Shown: positions 41,160-52,200 of the stretch, one piece after another
How positions within the stretch are numbered: position 1 is the first letter of the stretch
How the letters are laid out: every line of letters starts with the position of its first letter
NCBI RefSeq assembly: GCF_016545825.1
Contig: NC_052621.1
Coordinates: 38,330,687-38,394,686, forward strand
Length of the DNA: 64,000 nucleotides
Direction: 5' to 3'
From: Eucalyptus grandis
Lineage: Eukaryota; Streptophyta; Magnoliopsida; Myrtales; Myrtaceae
Position numbers and translations under genes: made by a program
Notes under the pieces: generated by a model
Database searches by the model: none
Told to the model about the DNA's origin: nothing
What the model saw: the letters and a program-made list of their open reading frames with translations, nothing else

Positions 41160-44123
41160 CGCGTGGACGGTGAAGGCAAGGAAGGCTTTTGCAGTGGCAG
41201 ACAAAATCGGAATTGACCAAAGAGGCTCGCCCGTTGCTTTCCCTCCAAAAGTTGAAGATGCCATTGCCACCTCCCCACTTGACGTTTGCCTTTTTCGGTA
41301 CGCCTCTTTGTAGGAAGTAACGTTGCAGGAGCCTAAAGATATTCGTACCCGTGATTTTGACGTTCGTCGTTCCTTAGCCCATGGTATACGTTCACGACTC
41401 GAAGGCGATGATTTTCCATCCCCCAATCCGACACATGTGGGAATGTGCTGCACTGGATTTCCTGCAGAGAGCAATGGCCTGACATGTGACTGGGCTAGTG
41501 GAAGCCCATCACTGTTCCTCAGTTTTTTCGACTGCGGGGCTTATATACATCACGTGAGTGATGATGGCCTTTAGCCAGGAGCAGAGATTCATCGCTCCTC
41601 TTTCCTTGTCCATAGCTGCTGGATCCGTCCGGTTCCGCCCCCAATGATTTCTCTCGCTTCTTTTTTTTTTTTGTTTTCTTCTTTTTAATTCGGTGGAACG
41701 TATATTGAATTGTAGTCCTTCTACGCAGTAGCTTATAGAGAAGTCATATTGGAATCTTGTGTACATACTGATGGTTTCAATGCAAGTTGATTTCATAGAG
41801 ACGATGTCAAGGGGATTATACCCCAAACGGACGATGAACTATAAAAGAATGCTGTACATTCTACAGCAAAATAAATAAAAAGGTTTAAAAAAGAAGAAGA
41901 TTAGATTGATAGGAGGACCATCAATCACTTTATATCTACGGTAGTTAACAAGGTAATGAGGACCATAAAATTTTGATATTTGGTCCCTTTGAATCAATAA
42001 CTCAATGAAAGGGAGTCGTGTGAAAACGCAACCCGACGATCAAGCCAATCGGTCAAGAAAATTCGATTTGGTTTTGCTATGAGGTCTTAGATCCAAAACT
42101 GAATTATGATTGCTTGTAGTCTAAAAATGGTCTTTATGGCGATGACGTCGTCGAGCCATTTGGACGGTGTTAATTTAATCTGGTTCTCTGCTACAATGGG
42201 GAGTTATCTAGAAGTAGTATCGGTTCAAGAGACTTTCAGTTTCAGGTTAAGCTAAACACTAATGGACAGCTCTGGCTTTCAAACCCTACTAGTCTAGGAA
42301 TGGCCGATGGAAACGACCCATCATCGCCCACTGTTCTTGGTCAAGTTGCAGTTTATCAGATGTTACGTACAAGCACATGCATACAGTGCGAGTACTCAGA
42401 TGAGATGATGGGAGGGAGAGAGATAGAGAGGTACTCGTTGCTTTGAATTGGAGGAGGTTCCTTGTATTTTTCAAATGAGGAGGGTCATGTGAACCAGATC
42501 CAAATTATTAGCAGGGGCAGAGCATAAGCCATGGGAAACCCATGAGAGGCCAAAACTAAGAATGATAAAAGAAATGTTTCTCCCTCCTCGGGAGGTGGGA
42601 TTTCATCATGAGCCCTGCAATCATGGGTTGATTAACTTAATTAGCCATTTGCTTCTTCCGAAGGAATCCTCTTTTGTTTATTGAGTTGGAGAGCATAAGC
42701 TTGGAGCTCAAAGCCTTGCTTTTAATGGGAATTGTACGAATTGTCCGTCTCCATCGAAGTTTGACCGAGCAACCAGATCTCCTCTTTCCCTTGCAAATTG
42801 GGCAAGTGCCCCCTCACTTTATATCCTTAATTAACTGTTGCACCATTTTGTCTTATCTAGTTCTGACGCATAAAATAGCTCTCCACTTGGTCAAACTATC
42901 TTAAGATGCTCCACAACTATGTTTTGTCATTGTCATTGTCATTGTTTCCAGCCCAGCCCCCCCCTAATCAAACTATACAATGCAAATTGTACAATGCAAA
43001 TTGTACTAATTCTCATTAGAGCCTTTCCCCTTCAAACTATTATATATATTCTTGATGATGAGGTAACCGATCAAGCCACATGGACTTAGCTCATTGTTTG
43101 CAGCATCATCTTGACAATATATGGAGATGGCATTTAATTATGTTTTTCTTCCTAAGGTACAAAGACGTACACCAGATACCTCTGCATCTCCACATTTTCT
43201 TATACAGAGAGATCTTCCTACAGCATTTTTTTAGTCCTTGAAAGATAATCATACATCGCGAAGTACGATCATATCATGTGCATCAGGGTTACTTTAAGAA
43301 GAAATGAAGTTGGTTAACTTTGGCATGATGATGATGCATTGCTCCGATGATGTCGAATATGTGAAGATGAAAGCTGAAGAAAGGGGTTGCATGTTCCCTT
43401 CGCTTCATTAGTGCAATTTAAGAAGTCAACCCCATGGGCTTCGTGGTTTATTCTAACATCATTCCATACTTTGCGATAAAAAGAAAAAGAATGGGGAGGC
43501 CACATGGGTTTCTCCAAAGCCATTTCGCTTCTAGGATTCGCTCGGCCATCCCAAACCCATTAAACAAAAGGGGTCGTGAAAAGCTCGCCAATGATTAATA
43601 TATCATCAATCAGTGCATTTAATTACTAACCAGAGCTCCAAACACCAACACCAATGTGCTGTGCAGGGTCAATTATTACGAGGAGCATGCATGAGGATGA
43701 TGCCTTTCTAGGCGGTTTGACTGTTGAGACAGTTGAATCAGAGAGAAACCAGTAATATTCGTGAGGAAAGAGGAGACTCTGCACCTGCTTGTCTAATGTC
43801 TAGCACCGTATAGTTTGCTTTACAAACACACATTTACAGTTAATAAAATATAACGCACGAAAAGCCGAGCACTGCCTAGCAGTTCAGTACTGACTTTTCA
43901 TGTGGATCTGTATCCGAGGCACGGAAAGACAATATAGTAAAAAGGGCCACAGAAACCAAGATAGAAAGGCCAAATGCATCAGGTATTCCCTTTAATTATT
44001 CGTAAGAGGCAGTTGCAACCAGCAACCGACGGACTCTAAGTTCGACGTATTGCTTAAATAACGGAGTAGAACATGCATTGAATATTCCGACGCACCTTGA
44101 CCAAGCACCCCCCCTCAACTAGC

Positions 44124-44131
44124 TTATAAAT
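44124..44131 (+). promoter_or_regulatory. TATA box of the SAUR gene
   Basis: TTATAAAT stands 84 bases before the SAUR start codon, a normal plant distance for a TATA box plus a short 5' UTR. Confidence 0.6.
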
Positions 44132-44214
44132 CCCGAAACCTCACCACCATTTGAGTTCGACCCCAATACGAGACGTTTGCGAAAATCCCATTTTCTTGAA
44201 GGCACATCAACTTC

Positions 44215-44751
44215 ATGGATTCTAAGAAGTCTAACAAGATCAGTGACATTGTTAGGCTTCAACAGATCCTCAAGAAATGGAAAAAGATCGCAAACGCCCC
44301 CAAGAACACCAACAGAAGTGGCAATAGCAGCACAGGCAACTCCAATTCAACTACCACTTCCACGGGAAATGGCAGCAAAAGCATCAAGTTTCTGAAGAGA
44401 ACTCTTTCCTTCTCGGACGTCACAGCATCGTCTAGTGACGCCGTCCCCAAAGGCTTTTTGGCCGTCTCTGTGGGGAAAGAGCTGAAGAGATTTGTGATCC
44501 CTACTGAGCATTTAAGACACCCGGCATTCGGGATACTTCTGCAAGAAGCAGAAGAAGAGTTTGGCTTCCAACAGGAAGGAGTTCTCAAGATTCCATGTGA
44601 AGTGCGTGTTTTCGAGATGATCTTGAAGGCTGTCGAGGAAAAAAGAGACGTCACATTCTTCTCGCATGAGTATGTAGAGAAAGATGCCATTAGCTGTGGC
44701 TCATCCGATTGTGAGCTCACACCTTCTCATCACCCCCAAATGTGCAGATAA
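44215..44751 (+). CDS. SAUR family auxin-responsive protein
   Basis: Intronless, 178 residues, as is usual for small auxin up RNA genes, which act mainly in cell expansion by inhibiting PP2C.D phosphatases and so activating plasma-membrane H+-ATPase. It starts MDSKKSNKISDIVRLQQILKKW, followed by a Ser/Asn/Thr-rich linker (about residues 32-58). The conserved SAUR domain runs at about 80-143 (GFLAVSVGKELKRFVIPTEH, LRHPAFGILLQEAEEEFGF, GVLKIPCEV), and then a variable tail ends in HHPQMCR. The length and long N-terminal extension match the larger SAUR subgroup. The exact member cannot be named. Single gene here, with no tandem SAUR cluster in the window. Confidence 0.95.
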   Translation: MDSKKSNKISDIVRLQQILKKWKKIANAPKNTNRSGNSSTGNSNSTTTSTGNGSKSIKFLKRTLSFSDVTASSSDAVPKGFLAVSVGKELKRFVIPTEHLRHPAFGILLQEAEEEFGFQQEGVLKIPCEVRVFEMILKAVEEKRDVTFFSHEYVEKDAISCGSSDCELTPSHHPQMCR

Positions 44752-46297
44752 CTTCTGCTTTCATGTTTCTCTCTTACTTTCTTCTTTATGTATTTTGGTC
44801 CTCTGAGTGATATTACTTATACTTTTAAAGGCAATGTAGGAGTGGCAATGAAGAACAGAGCAACATAAAAATAGGAGTGAATAAGGTGGGCTTTCTTTGA
44901 TGGCCAAAAGGCAGACTTGTTTTGGGGAGAAATAGTTTTTAGTTGGCGACTTTAAACCAAGGGTTGCTATTGGCCATAAAAACAGAAAAGTAAAACCAAG
45001 GGTTGCTCTCTTTAATTATATCTACCATTAAATGAAGCAGAAATTGAACCATTACCACCTTGCAGCTCACTGATGCTTCTAGCTGATCTGTGCTCTTTCC
45101 CTTGTTATGCCATTACATGTACTCTGAAATTAAGATCGACTCCAGTCCACTTCTGTGGATAAACACATTTATCCTACATGAATGTCTACTATAACTCTCT
45201 AGATCATTATCTGATCCATGCTCTTTCCCTTGTTGTGCCATTACATGTACTCTGAAATTAAGATCGACTCTAGTCCACTTCTGTGGCTAAACAGAGTTAT
45301 CCTGCATGAATGTCTACTATAACTCTCTAGATCATTATCAAATTGCATGAATTAGTGTTAGAAACTCCAACTCAACAGCTTAACTCAAAAGCTTAAACTG
45401 ACAAGCGAAAGGAGACTACATTATGACCAGTTATCAATCGATGTGGGATAATACTTCAATACACCCTCTCACGAGCAAGTTGGATTACGAATTGCACAGG
45501 GAATTTTGATTATGCACATTCATGTGAAATTTTTTTACCACGCACCTTTGCGTAAGGGGTTACTAGGGGTTACTGGCTCTTATACCATGTTAGAAATTCG
45601 GGTTAGACTTTCTAACAATTAAAACAAAGTGCACATAAAATATATATTATTTTATCGTATCCTGTCTTATTCTTTCCAATAAAGCCCACAGACCTCTAAA
45701 AAGTTACAGCTACACTCCCTCGAAAACAGGGAGGATCTACGCGTTCACTTGGACTTGGACTTAAAGATCAAAATGCCTTGTGTTCCTAGATCATAGTCAC
45801 TCCCATAGTCTCACCAGTTTCCAGAGAATGACATTTAGACTGGTGGTTCAAGCAGGAGCATGAGTCCATGCCCCTGCTCATGTCTTTGCATAACAATATA
45901 CGGAGTACAAGTTCAGCAAGCAAGTGGTTCAAGCCACATATTATGCAATATATAGATTTGGACTGAGCTTATGCAGTTTATTATCAAACAGAGGAGAAAA
46001 TGAACCAAGAGACACGACAAGGCATCAAGGGGATGAATTAATCCATCTAAATGAAATTCCAAATAATAGGAGCCAAAAATAAAAGAACAGCATAACCTCG
46101 GTCTTTGATGGCTCTAGATTTCGACAGACTACAAGAAATAAACCTTTCTAATATCCATTCATTATATAAAACAACTCAAACGAAATCATACAAGCAGTCA
46201 TCTATCTCATGTCTATACAATCCTATAAAGCCAAATGGACTTTTAAATTGAGTCAAGGCTCCCGTCCCTAACAAGTGAATGCAGTGGAGAAAGTCAC
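44752..46297. other. Convergent intergenic DNA, SAUR to TPR gene
   Basis: Includes the SAUR 3' UTR, a 128-bp tandem duplication (45083-45338) and, at about 45.36-45.65 kb, sequence bounded by GTTAGAAA-type words that looks like transposon debris. The TPR gene 3' UTR is expected at its right end. No coding sequence. Confidence 0.65.
45083..45338. repeat. 128-bp tandem duplication
   Basis: 45083-45210 and 45211-45338 are adjacent copies sharing nearly all bases, including GCCATTACATGTACTCTGAA and TGTCTACTATAACTCTCTAG. Few differences separate them, so the duplication is fairly recent. Confidence 0.95.
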
Positions 46298-49200
46298 TCA
46301 CTGTCCTGCATAACGATCCACAAGTGCCTTGGCCTTCTCTGGTGCAAAAAATCGTGCCTGCAAAGTAAGCAATTGAGTCAAGTTCACAATACAATTTGAG
46401 TAAATTAATGCTAAAAGATTCCAATGAAAACATCCAACTTTGAGTCTACTAGCAACAAGCAGTCCAACAATGACTGCAAGCAAACTCTCCCCGCCAAACA
46501 ATTAAAATGGGGTCGAATACTGCATTTTACATCTTCCACAATAGGAATATTTGAACCTCTGTGATGGACTCATGTTTCAAAAGATTTGGCATAAAAACGT
46601 AAAATTAATTCTTAAGGTGACAACTCATATTGGTTGCACGTTGCTTCCTTCCCTAATAAATTACTTACATGAAAATGCTCTTCTAACGAGCTGTCTAGGA
46701 CTATATCAGCAGAATACTGTAAAGCTCCATTGATGACAATTAAACTGATTTACCATTGCAAAAAATGAGAAAGGCATGACACCAGCTATATCGTATGATG
46801 ATTTTGAGTTTGAGCATCATTATCAATAAAGTTTCTAACTAGAGGCCATCCACTTCATCTTAGACTGCAAAAACCACATGCATATGCCCATTAAGACATT
46901 CTTATGGCTGCCCAAGCTTTTATACTCACTTGTATAAACATCCTCTCTGCATCTCCAGCTCTACCATTCTCTTTCAATATAATTCCCTGGAAAACAGGAG
47001 AAAGAAACATGTTATCTGGCAGTTAAATTTTCCAGAGGTCACATAAGCCAAACAGTAAACAAGCCAACAGGAAGAATAATAATAACAGAAAGAAAAAAAA
47101 CCACGTTTGAGCCTCTTTTATACCAGAAAAAGAAATTGGGAGAAACTCGGGCTAACCTTTGGAAGAAAAAAATTCACTTTGAGGAACAACAATCCCATCC
47201 CTAGCCTTATTTAGGTGGTAATGGTTGCTATAAGTTTAAAATCACAATTGATTTGGCTCAATCCCGAAAGAGGAAAACAAGAGGGTCCTTCAGCTTTAAC
47301 CAACTTGGCAGTTTTTCTTCTTCTTCTTTTATCTTGCCTTTATTTGCCAGAACCCATTGGGCAGCTGTAATAAACATTACTAATGTACTCTCATATTCAG
47401 TAACTGAAAGAGAGTTAAATATGCCACCTCAACTATGCCAAGTAAAGCTGAAAGTATGTAGACTACATTTGGTCTGATGCATACTGGAAGCAGAAAGCAC
47501 ATACAACTACAGGCTTAACTATATCTTGCAAGGTAGCTCTCTCTTGCGCAATCTTTATTTTCCTCTTTGATCTTTTTTGAGTCCCTCTTTTAACAAAATA
47601 GCTATATTCATGGAATGATAAACAAAAAAACTACTGTAATGACAATATACTAAGCATGTGCATGTGTTAGAAATAAAATAAATGCAGCACTGATATCCAT
47701 CATAATTGCATCAGATAATTAAACAAGAAACAGCAAATTACTAGATGAAAAAAGAGACCTTTGCGAGGTACCCCCGAAAATCATTTGGGTGACTAGAGAT
47801 GAGCCCATCGTAAACAGATACTGCATCACTAACATGGCCCCAATCTGAATAGGCTTTCCCAAGAAGTAAATCAACCTGAAATGTATTGACGAAAAGTTGA
47901 ATATAGAGACTATTCTTTGCAATAGGATCATAAGAGTTTGTCTTAACAGAAAGGATGAAATGATGGCTAAAAGAAGGTTTAGGACTAATTATTTACACAA
48001 ATACTATGCATACTGACAGATTGCACAAGAACTTGCTAAACACCCTCTCTGATGAGTTAAGTTCTTTGGTAATTTGGAAGTGACCTACATTTGCAGTCAA
48101 CCGCTGCCACAATTGTTCTTTATTAAAAGGGTAGGAAGGGTCGGCCTATGTTAGCAATCTCCTGGGACATTAACGTAGGAGTCCCACACCCACTACAATA
48201 AGTTCAAATTGAGCCACACCTACTCACACCACTCATGACCCAACGGTCCAAGGTCGGCAAGCTAATTGTTGTGGTACCACTAGTGTGTTAGCAGACCACA
48301 ACTTTTTCTGCATGAGGATGGACTGGTCTCCTACGAAATTCTGACTCTTAAGAATTGAACTTGTGCCATTATCGACTACTGATGAGTGCCAGAATCACTA
48401 GGCTAACTGCGTTTGGTGGTCAAACACTGCCAAGTACAGTATGGGATCATTTAGTAAGAATGATTCTGTAAAAATCCCAGTGTCTCTATGAAGGCTCATC
48501 TTTTCTTGAAATCTTCCCGAATATAATTAAAAGAATATAAGCACAAGTTCAACATAAAGACACAAATTCAGCATAATTACCATTACTATCTCTATGGAGA
48601 AACTAAGGACTTATGAGTGGCAGAATCTTATGCTCTTCTGTCTTTGTAATGTTTAAAGATTGTTGACACCCTCCCCTAATAAATTATAACTAAAATTTTC
48701 ACCTTCATTTGAAAAATGGGACATGAATGCAATGACCCACCACACTGTTGTGCTACCGGGCTGTAGCACAGATGATTGGCAGTGTATGCTATGTTTCAAA
48801 GCCTGCTGTTTGGTATCAGCTTGTGGGGCGTCTTCAAAATGAAACTGCATATGGCAGGTGAGAAGTTTCTGTGTGATGAGTGTCGTGGTTAGTCTCTCTT
48901 GCTGAGCTGTAACCTACAGGGGTGTTGCGGAGCAAGGGCAGATACTGAAGTATTCTGCTAATATTTGAGAAGCGCCTAAATGATCCCTCTTTAATTAAGC
49001 GCAGCCAAGGAGGGTTAGTTAGTCTTTTTAAGAACTTGGTCAGGTAGTTAACCTAGTTACTAAAACTTTTGCATTCATCTGTCTCTAATTGTTTGGCTAT
49101 TTTCCATCTGCAGGGACACCAGATCATGGATATGCCACTTTGAGCTCTTAACAGAAGAACTTTCTTACCTCCCCCCAAACCAAGAAAAGGGAAATGAGGC

Positions 49201-52200
49201 AAAGATAATAAATTGAAATGGACAATTGTTCTGGGGGGAGCATAGACCGATCTTCGTCTCAAAACATACTGCTTCTTACCAGCATTAGCATCACATTTGA
49301 ATCGTAGGTCTCCACAAGCAGGGTTCTTTCCAGGTAATGTGTGATCTAGAAGTTGATGCCATCTGCTTTCTTAATGTTCTTAGTGCCTATCTAGCCAAAC
49401 AGGTGTTTGCATAAACTTCAGTGTCATAGAAGATAAGAATATAATAGAACTCACTTGAATAGGATCCACGTTCTGCTTACTTCTTTCCATGGTATTGCCA
49501 TCTGCCTCAACATTTGGCTTTTTTGAGTTCATGAGGTCTCGAGAGGCCAGGAGTACTCTAACAGCCTGCAGATCCACCTCATCAAAGAAATTCATAAATG
49601 GCTGCAGGTCACTAAACTTGATAGCTTGAACACTACCAAATAGATGAATAGGTACACAATCTGTATTGAGAATAGGCTAAAACAGGTGCAGATAAGGCCT
49701 GCCGAAATTAAGACTCAAACTGATGTGGCGCAAGTACTGAGATATTGATACTTCACAAAATATACAACGAACTCCCTACTCTTCTGATGAGAGATCAAGA
49801 GGCAGAGCTACATGTATGAATTAAATGAACTTCTCAAGATTCCAGCCTACGTCCATGACATAATTAAGACTTTTTGCCGAATTCTTGCTTTATTTTAAGA
49901 AAGCACATTACTGATGAAGTTATGTATTTTAAAATACAAGGTATTACATGGTTATTTAAGGCTACATAGTCTGTGTAATTAGAACCATGATCTGTGTATT
50001 GAAAAAAAATGAAGCAAAAAATACACCTTGGTGAAAATTGGAGACCACAATGTTACAGTGTGGTGAAAATTGGCTAATGCAAAGCTTAATCTGTTTAATG
50101 GATGCATTATTTACTATGGAAATGCTCTAACAAACTTTTCATTTTGCTGAAAATAAGAAGACGCATCCAAGCAAAAAGTTGCTTAAAATTAAAAGCATCG
50201 TCTCTGGGGCAGGGCAGGTATCCTTATCAGAAGTCTCTACCGCCTCAGAAGGTCTGCAGGCTATCTACTGCTAAATCCATGAATACCACCATAGACAATT
50301 TATGCTACATCATGTTGTATCTAGTATACCTTTAATGCTAAAACACAGCTTCACCAACATGTTCTTAGCTTATAATATAACAACTCAAATGACATCCATG
50401 ACTCACTTCATCTGGTTTTTTGGCAGCAAGTAATGCATTTGTAAGGCCACGCAGAACTTCAAAATTGATATCTGTGGACAACTGCAGACAATTAAAAGGA
50501 TAGGTTGATGATATCAATGTAAGAGCAGATCTCATGGGTTAAGGCATTCATGGAATCCAATTTATATTTTTACAAATAAATTGTAGCTAAATGCAATCAT
50601 CTTTTTCACATGCATGCTCCTGTAACTACTAATAGTTTCTTGACGTGCAAGTGCCAATGGAATATTTGAAACTTTCGAAAGCATTATCCCACTCTGTTTG
50701 TACAGCCAACTTATGATACAATGAACAGTCTATTGAATTGGGATCAGCCCTTGGAGCTTTCTAGAAGGGCAAGATCAACACCAGCCATGTTGCCTCTTCT
50801 GTTGTTGTCCGAGTTGACAAGCCATGATACACAAATGATATGCATATAGGCATGAAACTCAAAATAGTTCAATTTTAATAAGTTCCATGAAAGTCAGAAC
50901 TCATGTCTACTTGACTCGACTAGAGCTTCCCCTATGTTTTAAGCAACAAAATCAAAATAACAAGACAATAGTCCTGCCTTTTTTGAAAAAGATTAAAAGG
51001 ACACCTTGCTCGCAGTCCTGTATGCAGCAGCACTCCCTTCATAATCTTTGAGTTCAAATTTGACGTCCCCAAGTAAACGGAAAGCATCAGGATCATTAGA
51101 TTTCTCCTGCAGAGATGTTGGAGCCTAAGATGCTTGCTAAATAGTGCACGTTATACTAAGAATCATGTTGGCCTAACGACAAACCTTAGTCAACTCCTCG
51201 AGCCGAGCAGCTGCCTTAGTATACTCCCCTAGTTCTGCTAATGTTACTGCAGCTCCCTATAGACATAAAAGAAACTGATGCAGCAGAGATGATGAAGCAA
51301 TTTTAATAAACGCATATTAGATGCACATACTAAAAGGCAAACCTGCATACACAGAGAAAAGAAAGACAATTGGCACAGCTATCTATCCACTTATGGTGTA
51401 TCTCATTGTTCAGGTGCCCTGGTATATGGCATATAGATATATGTTGAAGTTTATAGAATGACCACCTTTGAATATTATATACATGCTTCAACCTGAGAGT
51501 GTTTCAACCAGTATGCAAGCTGAAAGTTCATAATTCTTACTCAATAAATGGGCACCTTTCAAGGTCACCTATTGTCATATATAGGAATAGCACAGATCCT
51601 CTCTTCTTTGTAAAGTTAAAAGTCAAAGCCATGCATAGCAGATATAAACTTATGAGTCTATATCTGGTATAGAGAGCAAAACGCAAATAGAGAGCTGATA
51701 TTAGACTCATTACTTACTTCAAGCACTGTGGTATCTCTTGGGGAAGCAGTAAGTGTGGCTTCAAACTCTTGCAGCCTTTTCTGTAACAGATCTCAATAGA
51801 AGAAAAGAATTTGAGTATTAACTATGACTGAATAATTATGCACTCTCTTGGGTCATTCAATGTAAAGCTCAAGAGAAAGGGCAACAGTATCTGTCATCCT
51901 ACCGGATTAATACTTGTAAATGTGAGATGACCAAGAGCTCAGATTCGAAAGGATTTTGAATAACATGTGTCATGCAACTCACAAAAAATTTAATTACCTC
52001 AGCTCTAAGTGTAGGAAAACAAAATATCATTCAACTCTATTCATTTACACTTCATCTCCCTCATATACTTCTTCTCAAGAGAACAATTCAATCACAACAC
52101 TGAAATATGTGCAGTGAAGATTACTTTCAGCAAGTAAATAGTGGTATGCAAGGATTTCATTGCTTTTGAAGTCAAAGTCTGTTGAAAATGTGAACTTTCC

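Larger units (their letters stand above)
37107..44214. other. Gene-poor AT-rich intergenic DNA
   Basis: No host gene is supported over about 7 kb. It contains two inverted-repeat elements (38538-39238 and 39501-39773), a degenerate tandem repeat (about 38090-38330), a hairpin (41096-41159) and a doubled 14-base palindrome (42977-43004). The frames at 40.86-41.57 kb on both strands overlap each other, resemble no family I know and were not called. The last kilobase should include the SAUR promoter. Confidence 0.7.

Noticed and set aside
40864..41826. Several overlapping frames of 80-120 codons on both strands
   Set aside because: None matches a family I know, they conflict with each other, and no splice-consistent model emerged.
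44177..44395. Possible upstream frame overlapping the SAUR start
   Set aside because: It opens at TTG, not ATG, so it is unlikely to be translated.
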